Of a stretch of DNA of 64,000 nucleotides, positions 1 through 9,261 are shown in pieces. The notes under the pieces are model-generated. The model saw only the letters and a list, made by a program, of their open reading frames with translations. It was not told the DNA's origin and made no database searches. Source of the stretch: Bacillota bacterium (lineage in GTDB: Bacteria; Bacillota; Clostridia; Lachnospirales; Lachnospiraceae); assembly GCA_023414355.1 (NCBI GenBank), contig JAEZOB010000067.1:1-64000 (forward strand). Direction: 5' to 3'. Positions within the stretch are counted from its first letter, which is position 1, and every line of letters begins with the position of its first letter. The position numbers and the translations under genes are program-made.

Positions 1-122
1 TCCTCCGAAATAGAGTAAAATGCTAGCATCCTAGCAAAGGATTGGAGTAAAACGCTCGCATTTCCTGATAACAATTATAATGATAAATGGCGGTGGATGA
101 AATCCACCCCTAAATTAAGCGC

Positions 123-1061
123 TTACGAAAAATCTAAGGAAAATGCCATTTTCAATGTACTTGTATCATAAATGTTTAAAATATAACCCTGAGAGAAATC
201 TGAGCCATAGGTGCAGTAAATATAGGAAGAATCATAAAATGCTGAAGTAATAATATAAAATGGAAGGCGCATTCCAATGGCATAATCCCTTCCCTCATTC
301 TCTAATTCAGTTCTCCATAGTGGATGATAATCAAAATTTGTACACAAATCATCATAGTTAATCCCGTCAATGTATGTACCATCATTCTCAAATTCTCTAT
401 TCACTTCTACACAAACAACCATTCCTCCTTTTCTTACCACTTCTACCATATTAGCCAGTGCTTCCATTGGTCTATTTAAATGTCGTAAGCATGCTTGGCA
501 AATGGCAAAATCATACTTTTTATTCGAATTAAAATTGTAAATACCTGACTCAATAAATTCAGAAGAAATGCTAGAGCCTTTGAAAATTTCTTTTGCCTTT
601 TGAATAAAATAAGTGTTGTCTATTCCAGTATAGGAACTTCCCTCTGGTAATAGTTCAAGTAACTTATTCCCTAAGTATCCATCACCACACCAGAAGTCAA
701 TCACATTAATCGGAGATGTAATTCGCCATACATTTTCTACAAGGAACTTTAGATAATCATCATTCCAAAAATTCCTTCTATTTTGAAAAAGTTTATCTGT
801 TTTCTCATTCCAATTAGCCCTGTCATCTGTATTGCGCTGTATATATTGTTGTTTACGTAAAGGCTTTAATCCCAGTAACTCATCTACTGATACATGAAAG
901 TACTCCGCTATAGCAGGTAATAATGTTATATCAGGCATAGTAATCCCTGTTTCCCATTTGCTTACCGATTGATATGTTACGCCTAATACCTCTGCCAACT
1001 CCTGCTGTCCAATTTGCTTTTGTTTTCTTAACTCAGCTATTTTAAAATTAACTTTTGCCAT
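123..1061 (-). CDS. XRE-family HTH regulator fused to a class I SAM-dependent methyltransferase
   Basis: A 312-residue protein. The first ~65 residues form a typical XRE helix-turn-helix (QQELAEVLGVTYQSVSKWE). A ~40-residue linker leads to a Rossmann methyltransferase whose SAM motif I (VIDFWCGDGYLG) lies near residue 120, with a type-11-like core following (ICQACLRHLNRPMEAL, VRKGGMVVCVE). A GGAGG ribosome site lies 7-10 bases before the ATG. DNA-binding regulators with an attached methyltransferase are common in clostridia and are usually annotated only by domain; the methyl acceptor cannot be told from sequence. It stands alone, transcribed leftwards. Domain calls are secure, the biological role is not. 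Confidence 0.85.
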   Translation of the reverse strand: MAKVNFKIAELRKQKQIGQQELAEVLGVTYQSVSKWETGITMPDITLLPAIAEYFHVSVDELLGLKPLRKQQYIQRNTDDRANWNEKTDKLFQNRRNFWNDDYLKFLVENVWRITSPINVIDFWCGDGYLGNKLLELLPEGSSYTGIDNTYFIQKAKEIFKGSSISSEFIESGIYNFNSNKKYDFAICQACLRHLNRPMEALANMVEVVRKGGMVVCVEVNREFENDGTYIDGINYDDLCTNFDYHPLWRTELENEGRDYAIGMRLPFYIITSAFYDSSYIYCTYGSDFSQGYILNIYDTSTLKMAFSLDFS

Positions 1062-1209
1062 TTAACTTACCTCCTGCCTTAATGATACCATTATGATACA
1101 AGCAACAAAATAACGTATCACGTGATATCACTCACTGATTAGGTGAATCTATTTTACATAAAGCTCTACTATAAATTACCTGGATGATAGAATTTCATTG
1201 ATAAAACCT

Positions 1210-1422
1210 TTATTCATATTCTAATATACTTTCCAAGGAATTTATAGTACAACAAAAGCACCCTACCACTTTTGATAGGATGCCGGTATATATTTCTTTT
1301 TCGTTATTCAATACTCTAAAATGGTTTATCCATTCATCACATATCAAAAAATATTGTGCAGAAATAATCTCCAGTATTTCATTTAAGTATTTCGTAGTAT
1401 CTTGTTCTGTTATTGACTGCAA
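1210..1422 (-). CDS. small hypothetical protein, TTG start
   Basis: A 70-residue open frame starting with TTG, preceded four bases upstream by a strong GGAGGG site, which is the main support for its being translated. No signal peptide or membrane helix; acidic and Cys-containing near the C-terminus (GCFCC). I do not recognise the family. It could also be a remnant of a longer gene. It lies alone between the HTH-methyltransferase and the CPBP protease genes, all leftward. Confidence 0.4.
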   Translation of the reverse strand: MQSITEQDTTKYLNEILEIISAQYFLICDEWINHFRVLNNEKEIYTGILSKVVGCFCCTINSLESILEYE

Positions 1423-1723
1423 TATACCCTCCAGTTGAAATCAACTAAGTCTATTCTGAACTAGATGAATGTTTTATACTGCCTGTGCTGCCCTCAATAA
1501 AAATATAGCTATCAATTCGGATTGAAAGAACCATTAAGCTTGATATTTCAAGCAAATATCTCCAGATAGTTAGTCAAAAAATTTCTATTTCCACTATCTA
1601 ACAATCTCTTTTTCATTGCCACACTATAAATAATCTCTTCAATTCCTATGGTTTATAAAAAATTTCTCTTCTAATTAACTTAATCTCTAAGCAACCGTCT
1701 TTTAAATGCAATATCTAGCAAAC
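1423..1723. other. intergenic, AT-rich, nothing recognised
   Basis: About 300 bases without a convincing open frame, hairpin with T-run or repeat. It separates the small 70-residue gene from the CPBP protease gene. Confidence 0.4.
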
Positions 1724-2638
1724 TCAACCTGTTTTGAACTGTTTTTTCAATAACATCAATGTTAATATGCCAATACCTATTAACAAAATAACCGATGTTA
1801 TAAAACCACCCTCAGGTCCAAAGTCTCCACCTGTGAAAAATATGGAACCCACATGTTTCATTTTGAAAACAATTTCACCAAGCGAGGAAAATCCACTCAC
1901 AGGAAATCCATATATATTTCCCATTACAAAATTCCACGAGAAATGCAAGCCGCAAACTCCCCAAATATTATTTGAATAAATAGCATATTCTGCAAAGAAA
2001 ACACCTGACAAGACTAAATTTGTGAAGGATAACACTGTTACGCCCGAACTAAAGAGATGAAGTATACCAAAAATAAATGCTGTCAGCACAATTGCAGTAA
2101 CAGGGGTACTTCGGTTACCCAGCATAGGAATTAACCACCCTCTAATTGCTATTTCCTCAGACGCACTTTGAACTATCCATCCCAAAGCTATTGCTCCCAG
2201 GAGTAAAGGTGAAAAATCATCATTGAAACTCTTATATTCTACCTTACCCATAAAAGCTAAAATAACAGTAATTATTGAAATGGCAATAAAGCCAACTAGA
2301 AAGCCTATAAAATAGGATTTTAATGGACTAATGGCTTGGAACCCCATCGTTTTTATTGGACGTTTCTCAACATAGCGTACCCATATAAAAAAGAACAATA
2401 TTTGTATCCCCCATACTATAAATTTTTTAAACACAAAGATTAAGCTGTTGTCAACGATTAGAGCTGTCATTAAAATGTTTAAGACTAAATTTGCAGTTAA
2501 TCGCCCTATACAAAGTCCTGCTAACCATAAAATAAAATAAATAATAACAATCACTAAAATATTAAATTTGAACTTACTTTTTGCTGCTTGCGAAAAAAAA
2601 GTGTTTTGCTTTAATTTATAATCAATTTCTTTCATCAT
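1724..2638 (-). CDS. CPBP-family intramembrane metalloprotease (CAAX protease / Abi-like)
   Basis: A 304-residue polytopic membrane protein with about eight hydrophobic segments. It carries the three CPBP motifs in order: EExxxR (EEIAIRGWL, ~residue 165), FxxxH (FGILHLF, ~residue 192) and HxxxN (HFSWNF, ~residue 235), which supply the glutamates, histidines and asparagine of the intramembrane zinc-type active site. In Firmicutes such proteins process or protect against bacteriocin-like peptides or act on prenylated-type substrates; the substrate here is unknown. Two ATGs are adjacent; a GGGGG stretch lies just upstream, so the second Met is slightly better placed. Family assignment is firm, role open. 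Confidence 0.88.
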   Translation of the reverse strand: MMKEIDYKLKQNTFFSQAAKSKFKFNILVIVIIYFILWLAGLCIGRLTANLVLNILMTALIVDNSLIFVFKKFIVWGIQILFFFIWVRYVEKRPIKTMGFQAISPLKSYFIGFLVGFIAISIITVILAFMGKVEYKSFNDDFSPLLLGAIALGWIVQSASEEIAIRGWLIPMLGNRSTPVTAIVLTAFIFGILHLFSSGVTVLSFTNLVLSGVFFAEYAIYSNNIWGVCGLHFSWNFVMGNIYGFPVSGFSSLGEIVFKMKHVGSIFFTGGDFGPEGGFITSVILLIGIGILTLMLLKKQFKTG

Positions 2639-2821
2639 ACCCCCACATAAATATCAAATAAATAATGCTTACTTCCCTTTTGATAACAACTGTGAAACAA
2701 CCCCCTGTATATTATAGCATTATAGTGTATGAGTATTTCATTATCAACCATTATTTGTATATTAGTCCTTCAATTCATGGATAACTGGATATTATCAAGT
2801 TATCCATATAATTGCATGCAA

Positions 2822-2867
2822 AGAATCCCCATATCAACTATTTTCCAATAGATAGTATGGGGATTCT
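2822..2867 (-). terminator. hairpin downstream of ppdK, probable terminator
   Basis: A perfect 12-bp stem (AGAATCCCCATA paired with TATGGGGATTCT) with an additional inner 5-bp stem, placed about 50 bases after the ppdK stop codon. The T-run on the minus strand is weak, so termination efficiency is uncertain. Confidence 0.55.
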
Positions 2868-2918
2868 ATTATCTCATATTTAATTCACACCCTCAGGTGC
2901 TTATACCATAATTGATTA

Positions 2919-5540
2919 TTACTTGTTATTTAATACAGCCTGTGCTGCTGCAAGTCTTGCGATCGGCACACGGAAAGGTGAACAGGATACATAGTTCAGA
3001 CCTACCTTGTGGCAGAATTCAACTGTGGAAGGATCTCCACCGTGCTCACCACAGATACCAAGCTTGATGTTAGGTCTGGTCTTGCGTCCCTTTTCAGATG
3101 CCATCTTCACTAACTGGCCAACACCCTCCTGATCGAGTCTTGCGAAAGGATCGGACTCGTAAATCTTGCCCTTGTAGTAAGCATCTAAGAACTTGCCGGC
3201 ATCATCACGGGAGAAACCGAAGGTCATCTGTGTTAAGTCGTTGGTACCGAAGGAGAAGAACTCAGCTTCTTCAGCGATTTCATCTGCAAGTAAAGCTGCA
3301 CGAGGGATCTCGATCATGGTACCTACATGGTACTCGATATCGGAATTCATCTCTTTCTTTACTAACTCAGCTGTCTCAACAACGATTTCCTTAACAAACT
3401 TTAACTCTCTCTTCTCACCTACAAGAGGGATCATGATCTCAGGAACGATATCGAAGCCTTTTTCCTTCTTAACTTCGATTGCTGCTTCCATAACTGCTCT
3501 GGTCTGCATTCTTGCGATCTCAGGATAGGTTACGGCAAGACGGCAGCCTCTATGACCCATCATAGGGTTGAACTCGTGTAAGGAATCACAAACTGCATTA
3601 ACTTCTGCAACTGTAAGACCCATATCTTTTGCTAAAGCTGCGATATCATCTGCCTCAGTAGGAACGAATTCATGAAGCGGAGGATCCAGGAAACGGATGG
3701 TAACCGGTCTGCCTTCCATTACTTCGTAAAGACCCTTGAAGTCACCCTTCTGGAAAGGAATTAATTCATTTAATGCTTCTTCTCTAGCTTCCACAGTCTT
3801 AGAAAGGATCATCTTTCTGATCTTATGAATTCTTTCACCTTCAAAGAACATATGCTCTGTACGGCAAAGGCCGATACCTTCTGCGCCGAACTTCACCGCA
3901 TTCGCTGCATCTGCAGGAGTATCTGCATTGGTTCTTACCTTCAGTGTTCTGATCTCATCAGCCCACTTCATAATTCTATCAAAGTTACCGCTGATAGAAG
4001 CTTCTACAGTCGGGATATCTCCGATGTAGATGTTACCTGTGGAACCGTCTAAGGAGATGTAGTCACCTTCTTTAACAGTATTGCCAGCGATAGTGAACAC
4101 TTTTGCTTCTTCGTCGATCACGATCTCGCCACAACCAGATACACAAGCAGTACCCATACCACGAGCAACTACGGCTGCATGAGAGGTCATACCACCACGT
4201 ACGGTTAAGATACCTTCAGCTGCATGCATACCTTCGATATCCTCAGGAGAGGTCTCAAGACGAACAAGGATGACTCTTTCGCCCTTCTCATGATGATTCT
4301 TAGCATCTTCAGCTGTGAAATATACCTTACCAGCTGCAGCACCGGGAGATGCAGGAAGTGCATTGCCAACGGGCTTTGCTGCCTTTAACGCCTTTGTATC
4401 AAAGGTAGGATGTAATAACTGATCTAAGGATTTTGCTTCAATTCTCTTGATTGCATCTTCCTTTGTGATCTTTCCTTCATCTACTAAATCGCAAGCGATC
4501 TGAAGAGCTGCAGGAGCAGTTCTCTTACCGTTACGAGTCTGTAAGAAGTAAAGCTTTGTATCTTCGATAGTGAACTCCATGTCCTGCATATCTCTATAAT
4601 GATTCTCAAGTAAGGTAGCAATTCTCATGAACTCTTTGTATGCTTCGGGCATATCCTGCTCAAGCTTAGAGATCGGCTGAGGTGTTCTGATACCAGCTAC
4701 AACGTCCTCACCCTGAGCATTGATCAGGTATTCACCGTAGATCTTAGCTTCACCGGTAGAAGGATTACGTGTAAATGCTACACCAGTACCTGATGTATCA
4801 CCCATGTTACCGAATACCATGGCCTGAACGTTAACTGCTGTACCCCAATCGCCGGGGATATCGTTCATTCTTCTGTAGTAAATAGCACGAGGATTGTCCC
4901 AAGAACGGAATACTGCTGTTACAGCTTCGATTAACTGATCTGCAGGATTCTGAGGGAACTCAGTACCTTTTTCTGCCTTATATAATACCTTGTACTGTGC
5001 AATAACATCTTTTAAATCTTCTGCTGTAAGCTCTGTGTCGTAGTGAACACCCTTCTTCTCTTTAATCTCGTCAAGTACTCTTTCGAATTTGGACTTGCTG
5101 ATTTCCATAACAACGTCAGAGAACATCTGGATGAATCTTCTATAAGAGTCATATGCAAATCTCGGATTACCGGACTTCTTAGCGAAACCTTCAACAGCTG
5201 CGTCAGTCAGACCTAAGTTAAGAATTGTGTCCATCATACCAGGCATGGAAGCTCTAGCACCGGAACGAACAGAAACAAGTAAGGGATTCTCTGTATCGCC
5301 GAACTTCTTACCCTGCTGTTCTTCAAGAAGTTTTAAAGCATCAAAGATCTGAGTCTTGATTTCTTCTCTGATTTTCTTACCGCTATTGTAATAATCTGTA
5401 CATGCCTCTGTTGTCACTGTAAAACCTTGGGGGATCGGAAGACCTAAATTAGTCATTTCTGCTAAGTTAGCGCCTTTACCGCCAAGAAGGTTCTTCATAT
5501 CTGCCTTACCTTCTTTGAACAAATAAACCCATTTTGCCAT
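2919..5540 (-). CDS. ppdK: pyruvate, phosphate dikinase
   Basis: An 873-residue enzyme that interconverts pyruvate + ATP + Pi and PEP + AMP + PPi. The N-terminal nucleotide-binding domain begins with LLGGKGANLAEM; the central phosphohistidine domain has GGMTSHAAVVARGMG near residue 455 (catalytic His); the C-terminal PEP/pyruvate TIM-barrel ends with GICGEHGGDPSTVEF, which holds the acid/base Cys. Length matches the Clostridium symbiosum-type enzyme. AGGAGGG lies ~11 bases before the ATG. It is the last gene of a leftward run after glyS but separated from it by ~550 bases with repeats. With the pyrophosphatase at 32.6 kb and pyk at 17.8 kb it suggests PPi-linked glycolysis, as in other anaerobic clostridia. 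Confidence 0.97.
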   Translation of the reverse strand: MAKWVYLFKEGKADMKNLLGGKGANLAEMTNLGLPIPQGFTVTTEACTDYYNSGKKIREEIKTQIFDALKLLEEQQGKKFGDTENPLLVSVRSGARASMPGMMDTILNLGLTDAAVEGFAKKSGNPRFAYDSYRRFIQMFSDVVMEISKSKFERVLDEIKEKKGVHYDTELTAEDLKDVIAQYKVLYKAEKGTEFPQNPADQLIEAVTAVFRSWDNPRAIYYRRMNDIPGDWGTAVNVQAMVFGNMGDTSGTGVAFTRNPSTGEAKIYGEYLINAQGEDVVAGIRTPQPISKLEQDMPEAYKEFMRIATLLENHYRDMQDMEFTIEDTKLYFLQTRNGKRTAPAALQIACDLVDEGKITKEDAIKRIEAKSLDQLLHPTFDTKALKAAKPVGNALPASPGAAAGKVYFTAEDAKNHHEKGERVILVRLETSPEDIEGMHAAEGILTVRGGMTSHAAVVARGMGTACVSGCGEIVIDEEAKVFTIAGNTVKEGDYISLDGSTGNIYIGDIPTVEASISGNFDRIMKWADEIRTLKVRTNADTPADAANAVKFGAEGIGLCRTEHMFFEGERIHKIRKMILSKTVEAREEALNELIPFQKGDFKGLYEVMEGRPVTIRFLDPPLHEFVPTEADDIAALAKDMGLTVAEVNAVCDSLHEFNPMMGHRGCRLAVTYPEIARMQTRAVMEAAIEVKKEKGFDIVPEIMIPLVGEKRELKFVKEIVVETAELVKKEMNSDIEYHVGTMIEIPRAALLADEIAEEAEFFSFGTNDLTQMTFGFSRDDAGKFLDAYYKGKIYESDPFARLDQEGVGQLVKMASEKGRKTRPNIKLGICGEHGGDPSTVEFCHKVGLNYVSCSPFRVPIARLAAAQAVLNNK

Positions 5541-5802
5541 ATTGTAAGTGCCCTCCTAAAAATAATTATATTTACAATTTGTTTCTGCTTACTGCTACAT
5601 ACTTGAGTGCCAAAAGTACTCCGCAAACCAAACGATGCATCCAATCTACTGACAGACGAAAAATTCCGTAGACGCTGTGATACGTCTACGAAACCTAGCC
5701 GTTTAATCATGATATGATCATTTTGTTTGCGTAATACTTTTATCACTCAGCCAAACAGTGGCATAACAAATTATAACTCATTTGTGGTGTTTCTATCCGC
5801 TT

Positions 5803-6050
5803 TTCACGGTCTAATCCGCTTACCGTAAGCGGATCAACTCAAAACCTTCGGTTTTTCGTTCACGCTGCGCTTAACCTTGAAAATCTGTCCATCTGAACGT
5901 GCAAGCTTTGTTACACACGTAAGCGGATTAGAACTCAAAGACTGCGTCTTCTCGTTCACGCTGCGCTTAACCGTAAAACTCAATACATTTATACAAGCAA
6001 GCTTGATAAATGTACTGAGTTTCACGGTCTAATCCGCTCACCGTGCACAT
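5803..6050. repeat. intergenic direct/inverted repeat element between glyS and ppdK
   Basis: Two direct copies of ttcacggtctaatccgct (5803-5820 and 6021-6038), an inverted copy of the core (agcggattag, 5922-5931), two direct copies of cgttcacgctgcgcttaacc (5857-5876 and 5953-5972), a palindrome at 5814-5834 (ATCCGCTTAC / GTAAGCGGAT) and a long imperfect hairpin with arms 5970-5992 and 6006-6028. An open frame through it on the minus strand encodes the repeated string VKRSVNEK twice, which looks like translation of a non-coding repeat. It resembles a small non-autonomous or REP-like element; not identified further. Confidence 0.7.
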
Positions 6051-6088
6051 TATATCACAATATCCTGTGATTCGAAAAGGGTTTTTTT

Positions 6089-7477
6089 CTAAAATTTAAA
6101 TTTATTCTCAAAATATGTCTTCAAATCTTCTATTTTGATTCTTTCCTGGACCATGGTATCTCTGTCACGGACAGTGACTGCACCGTCTGTCTCAGAGTCG
6201 AAGTCGTAGGTGATGCAGAACGGTGTTCCGATCTCATCCTGTCTGCGATAACGCTTACCGATGTTACCTCTGTCATCGAATTCGCAGTTATAGGTCTTGC
6301 ATAAATCCATAAACACCTTTTCTGCAGGCTCGGACAATTTCTTGGATAACGGAAGCACACCGATCTTCACAGGTGCCAAGGCAGGATGGAAATGAAGGAC
6401 AGTACGTACATCGCCCTCCTCCAGCTCTTCCTCATCATATGCTGCACATAAGAATGCAAGAGCGACACGGTCTGCACCAAGGGAAGGCTCGATTACATAC
6501 GGAATATATCTCTTCGCCTTCTCATCATCAAAGTAACTCATATCCTCCTTGGATACATTCTGATGCTGTGTCAGGTCATAATCAGTACGATCAGCGATAC
6601 CCCAAAGCTCACCCCAACCAAAGGGGAACATGAACTCGATATCAGTGGTTGCTTTAGAATAGAAGGAAAGCTCTGCAGCGTCATGATCTCTGACTCTCAT
6701 TTCCTCTTCCTTCATACCAAGGCTCTTCAACCAGTCAATACAGAACTGTCTCCAATAGGTGAACCACTCTAAATCAGTATCGGGCTCACAGAAGAATTCC
6801 AATTCCATCTGCTCAAACTCTCTGGTTCGGAAGGTGAAGTTACCGGGTGTAATCTCATTACGGAAGGACTTTCCGATCTGACCTATACCGAACGGAATCT
6901 TCTTACGGGAGGTTCTCTGTACATTTTTAAAATTGACAAAGATACCCTGTGCCGTCTCCGGTCTTAGATATACCGTGTTCTTAGCATCCTCAGTTACGCC
7001 CTGGAAGGTCTTAAACATCAGGTTGAACTGGCGAATGTCAGTAAAGTTATGTTTACCACAGGTAGGACAGCAGATGTTATGCTCATCGATATATTTTTTC
7101 ATATCTTCCTGTGACCAGGCATCCACGGAGCCTTCAATCTCGATGCCATGCTCGTGGTTATAATCTTCAATAATCTTATCTGCACGGAAACGTTCGTGAC
7201 ATTCCTTACAATCCATCAAAGGATCTGAGAAACCGCCCAGATGGCCGGACGCAACCCAGGTCTGAGGATTCATGAGAATAGCACAGTCAACACCCACATT
7301 ATAAGGGTTCTCCTGAATGAATTTTGCCCACCATGCCTTTTTCACATTGTTCTTCAGTTCTACGCCGAGATTACCGTAATCCCAGGTATTGGCAAGTCCG
7401 CCGTAAATCTCTGAACCTGGATATACAAAGCCTCTCGCCTTTGCTAATGCTACGATTTTTTCCATTGTCTTTTCCAT
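6089..7477 (-). CDS. glyS: glycyl-tRNA synthetase, dimeric class II type
   Basis: A 462-residue single-chain (alpha2) glycyl-tRNA synthetase, which charges tRNA-Gly in the cytoplasm. Class II motifs are visible: motif 2 region FRNEITPGNFTFRTREFEQMELEFF (shortened here to FRNEITPGNF...REFEQMELEFF) and motif 3 region GADRVALAFL; the CxxC...CxxC pairs (CKEC / CPTC) near residues 90 and 145 form the insertion zinc site. The C-terminal anticodon-binding domain begins near APVKIGVLPL. A GGAG site lies nine bases before the ATG used. It follows a lipoprotein gene by ~40 bases and is probably cotranscribed with era-yqzL-recO. Confidence 0.96.
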   Translation of the reverse strand: MEKTMEKIVALAKARGFVYPGSEIYGGLANTWDYGNLGVELKNNVKKAWWAKFIQENPYNVGVDCAILMNPQTWVASGHLGGFSDPLMDCKECHERFRADKIIEDYNHEHGIEIEGSVDAWSQEDMKKYIDEHNICCPTCGKHNFTDIRQFNLMFKTFQGVTEDAKNTVYLRPETAQGIFVNFKNVQRTSRKKIPFGIGQIGKSFRNEITPGNFTFRTREFEQMELEFFCEPDTDLEWFTYWRQFCIDWLKSLGMKEEEMRVRDHDAAELSFYSKATTDIEFMFPFGWGELWGIADRTDYDLTQHQNVSKEDMSYFDDEKAKRYIPYVIEPSLGADRVALAFLCAAYDEEELEEGDVRTVLHFHPALAPVKIGVLPLSKKLSEPAEKVFMDLCKTYNCEFDDRGNIGKRYRRQDEIGTPFCITYDFDSETDGAVTVRDRDTMVQERIKIEDLKTYFENKFKF

Positions 7478-7519
7478 TCACTCATTCTCCATTCCTATGT
7501 TTTGCATCTTTCACTTTAA

Positions 7520-8119
7520 TCATGGTTTGAACACTACGATGGTCATTCCATCCTCAGCTCCCTTAATAGTCTTATCCTCGGAGAGCACCGCATTTTCAGA
7601 ATAATACTTTATCTTACCGTCTACTATGATATCATAAGGTTCTGTCATGACCAAAATCTTATACTTTCCGTTCTGGAGCACCTCCTGTGTGCTTGCCAGC
7701 GATCCGTCCTTCACATTGACCAGGGTTTCTGGCATATCCAATGGGTTTTCCGTGATTCCTCCGTTAAAATATGCAGCTGTTACATTATTAAAGCTTGCAT
7801 ATTGATCCATACCGGAGTAAGTCAATAACATGACTGCTTTGCCGCTCTTCAGTTTTACATCATTTATCTTGATTTTCTCTGAGCCGGCTTTCTTATTATA
7901 TGCATCTATTTTTTTGGTGATAAAATCCTTTAGCTCTTCCAGATTATAATAGCTTTTATCAAAATCCTCGACGGTTGCTACCTGAAGTACACCATTTGCT
8001 TTTGCAAGTATTGTATCTGTAGACACCTCATCGACTGTAATAATCTTCTCCTCCTTATTGCACCCTGCAGTTCCCAACACAAGCAGCAACAGCATTGCGC
8101 AAAAAGCAAACTTTTTCAT
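7520..8119 (-). CDS. lipoprotein of unknown function
   Basis: A 199-residue precursor starting MKKFAFCAMLLLLVLGTAGC: a basic N-terminus, hydrophobic core and lipobox (LGTAGC) predict lipid attachment to the outer face of the membrane. The rest is hydrophilic, rich in beta-prone stretches, with no motif I recognise. The longer open frame starts 11 codons earlier, but GGAGG nine bases before this ATG and the signal peptide decide the start. It sits between recO and glyS on the same strand with short gaps, so it is probably part of the era-recO-glyS transcript. Confidence 0.8.
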   Translation of the reverse strand: MKKFAFCAMLLLLVLGTAGCNKEEKIITVDEVSTDTILAKANGVLQVATVEDFDKSYYNLEELKDFITKKIDAYNKKAGSEKIKINDVKLKSGKAVMLLTYSGMDQYASFNNVTAAYFNGGITENPLDMPETLVNVKDGSLASTQEVLQNGKYKILVMTEPYDIIVDGKIKYYSENAVLSEDKTIKGAEDGMTIVVFKP

Positions 8120-8200
8120 AAAGCATTTCCTCCGACATAGATTTGGGTTCATATCATTTTAACCTTAAAAGGTAATTATTTCAACAGAAATTTATAAAAC

Positions 8201-8962
8201 TCATAAAGTCTTTAGCATTTCCAAAGATTTAAAATCGTGCTCTATATAACAATCCAGATAGCTTCCGATACAGCGCTCCAACTCCCTCTGTACCTCATCG
8301 GATACCTTGAAGGTATACAGCTTCTCGATTTCTTTGGAGATTATGTATTGCAGGGTATAGAGTGCAGAGGTTCCGATACTGATTGCTCCTTTAGACAGTT
8401 TGCTGCAGCCCTCACACAGCAACCCGCGGCTCTGGATGTGAAAATAATACTTCACATCCCCTTCCCCTTCCTTCAAGATTTTCCTGCCGCATTTGACGCA
8501 TTCAAAAACCTGAGGTGCTTCACCGCTCAGTGCAATCACTTTCAATTCAAAGATGACTTTGATCAGTGCAGCATCAATTGTCTTCTTTGTCAAAGCCCTC
8601 AGCGTTTGATACAGCAGCTTCAAGATTTCTTTTTCATCGTTATTCTCTTTGGTCAGATAATCGGCAACCTCACAGAAATAACACCCAAAACAAAGCCCTT
8701 CAAAATCCTCCCGCAGTTCGCCGAAATAATTGGAGATCTCTGCAGACAAGAGATTGTAAGCTGATTTTCCTGGATATAAAGTAAACTCTCCGAAGGTAAA
8801 GGGTTGACCGCATGCCAAAAAGGCGCTGTTTGGTCTTCTGGCGCCTTTGGCAAATGCTGTAATCTTTCCGTTTTCCTTTGTCAGTATGACCAGACGTTTA
8901 TCATAGTCCCCAACCGGCATGGCCGATAGGACCATTCCCGTCACCGTAGTTGATACCGGCAA
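8201..8962 (-). CDS. recO: DNA repair protein RecO
   Basis: RecO loads RecA at gapped DNA together with RecR. The protein shows the N-terminal OB fold (TVTGMVLSAMPVGDYDKRLVILTKENGKITAFAKGARRPNS), the helical body and a C-terminal four-cysteine zinc site (CVKCG...CEGC). An open frame extends to 9046 but that N-terminal extension is not RecO-like; a TTG at 8962 preceded by GAAGGTGG gives a 254-residue protein beginning MPVSTTVTGMVLS, the expected RecO start. This places the start inside the upstream yqzL frame (about 60 bases of overlap), suggesting translational coupling. Confidence 0.92.
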   Translation of the reverse strand: MPVSTTVTGMVLSAMPVGDYDKRLVILTKENGKITAFAKGARRPNSAFLACGQPFTFGEFTLYPGKSAYNLLSAEISNYFGELREDFEGLCFGCYFCEVADYLTKENNDEKEILKLLYQTLRALTKKTIDAALIKVIFELKVIALSGEAPQVFECVKCGRKILKEGEGDVKYYFHIQSRGLLCEGCSKLSKGAISIGTSALYTLQYIISKEIEKLYTFKVSDEVQRELERCIGSYLDCYIEHDFKSLEMLKTL

Positions 8963-9113
8963 TCGTTCCACCTTCTTTAAATGCTGCTCCAGGCTTTTTG
9001 ACTGTAAATCCGGACGAATCCGGGTCTTCCTCTCGCGCACACGCAACGTAATTTAAGTAATCATTAATTCTACCTGTTCTGGCAAAATCCTTCCAAGAAT
9101 CATAATTCTTCAT
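8901..9113 (-). CDS. yqzL: YqzL-like small protein between era and recO
   Basis: A 70-residue frame starting MKNYDSWKDFARTGRINDYL. The W-x-x-F-x-x-TG-x-I-x-x-YL pattern and the position between era and recO match the small YqzL family of Firmicutes, whose function is unknown. AGGGGG lies six bases before the ATG. It is longer than the usual ~45-50 residues because the frame runs on through the start of recO; only the first ~30 residues look family-like. The overlap with recO in a different frame makes this easy to miss. Confidence 0.7.
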   Translation of the reverse strand: MKNYDSWKDFARTGRINDYLNYVACAREEDPDSSGFTVKKPGAAFKEGGTIAGINYGDGNGPIGHAGWGL

Positions 9114-9261
9114 GAATGAGCCCCCTAACCATGATATTATGTTTTATATCAATTAGGTTTCCCATTTCTCGCCCTGTTAAACCGGTAAGAATATACCATC
9201 TAAATTTTAAATTAATTCTTTGATTTTCTTCCGATGCTATTTCTTAAGCCAACTAAGAATA

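Noticed and set aside
5834..6025. 63-residue open frame with repeated VKRSVNEK
   Set aside because: Lies wholly inside direct and inverted repeats, lacks a ribosome site, and its protein repeat simply mirrors the DNA repeat.
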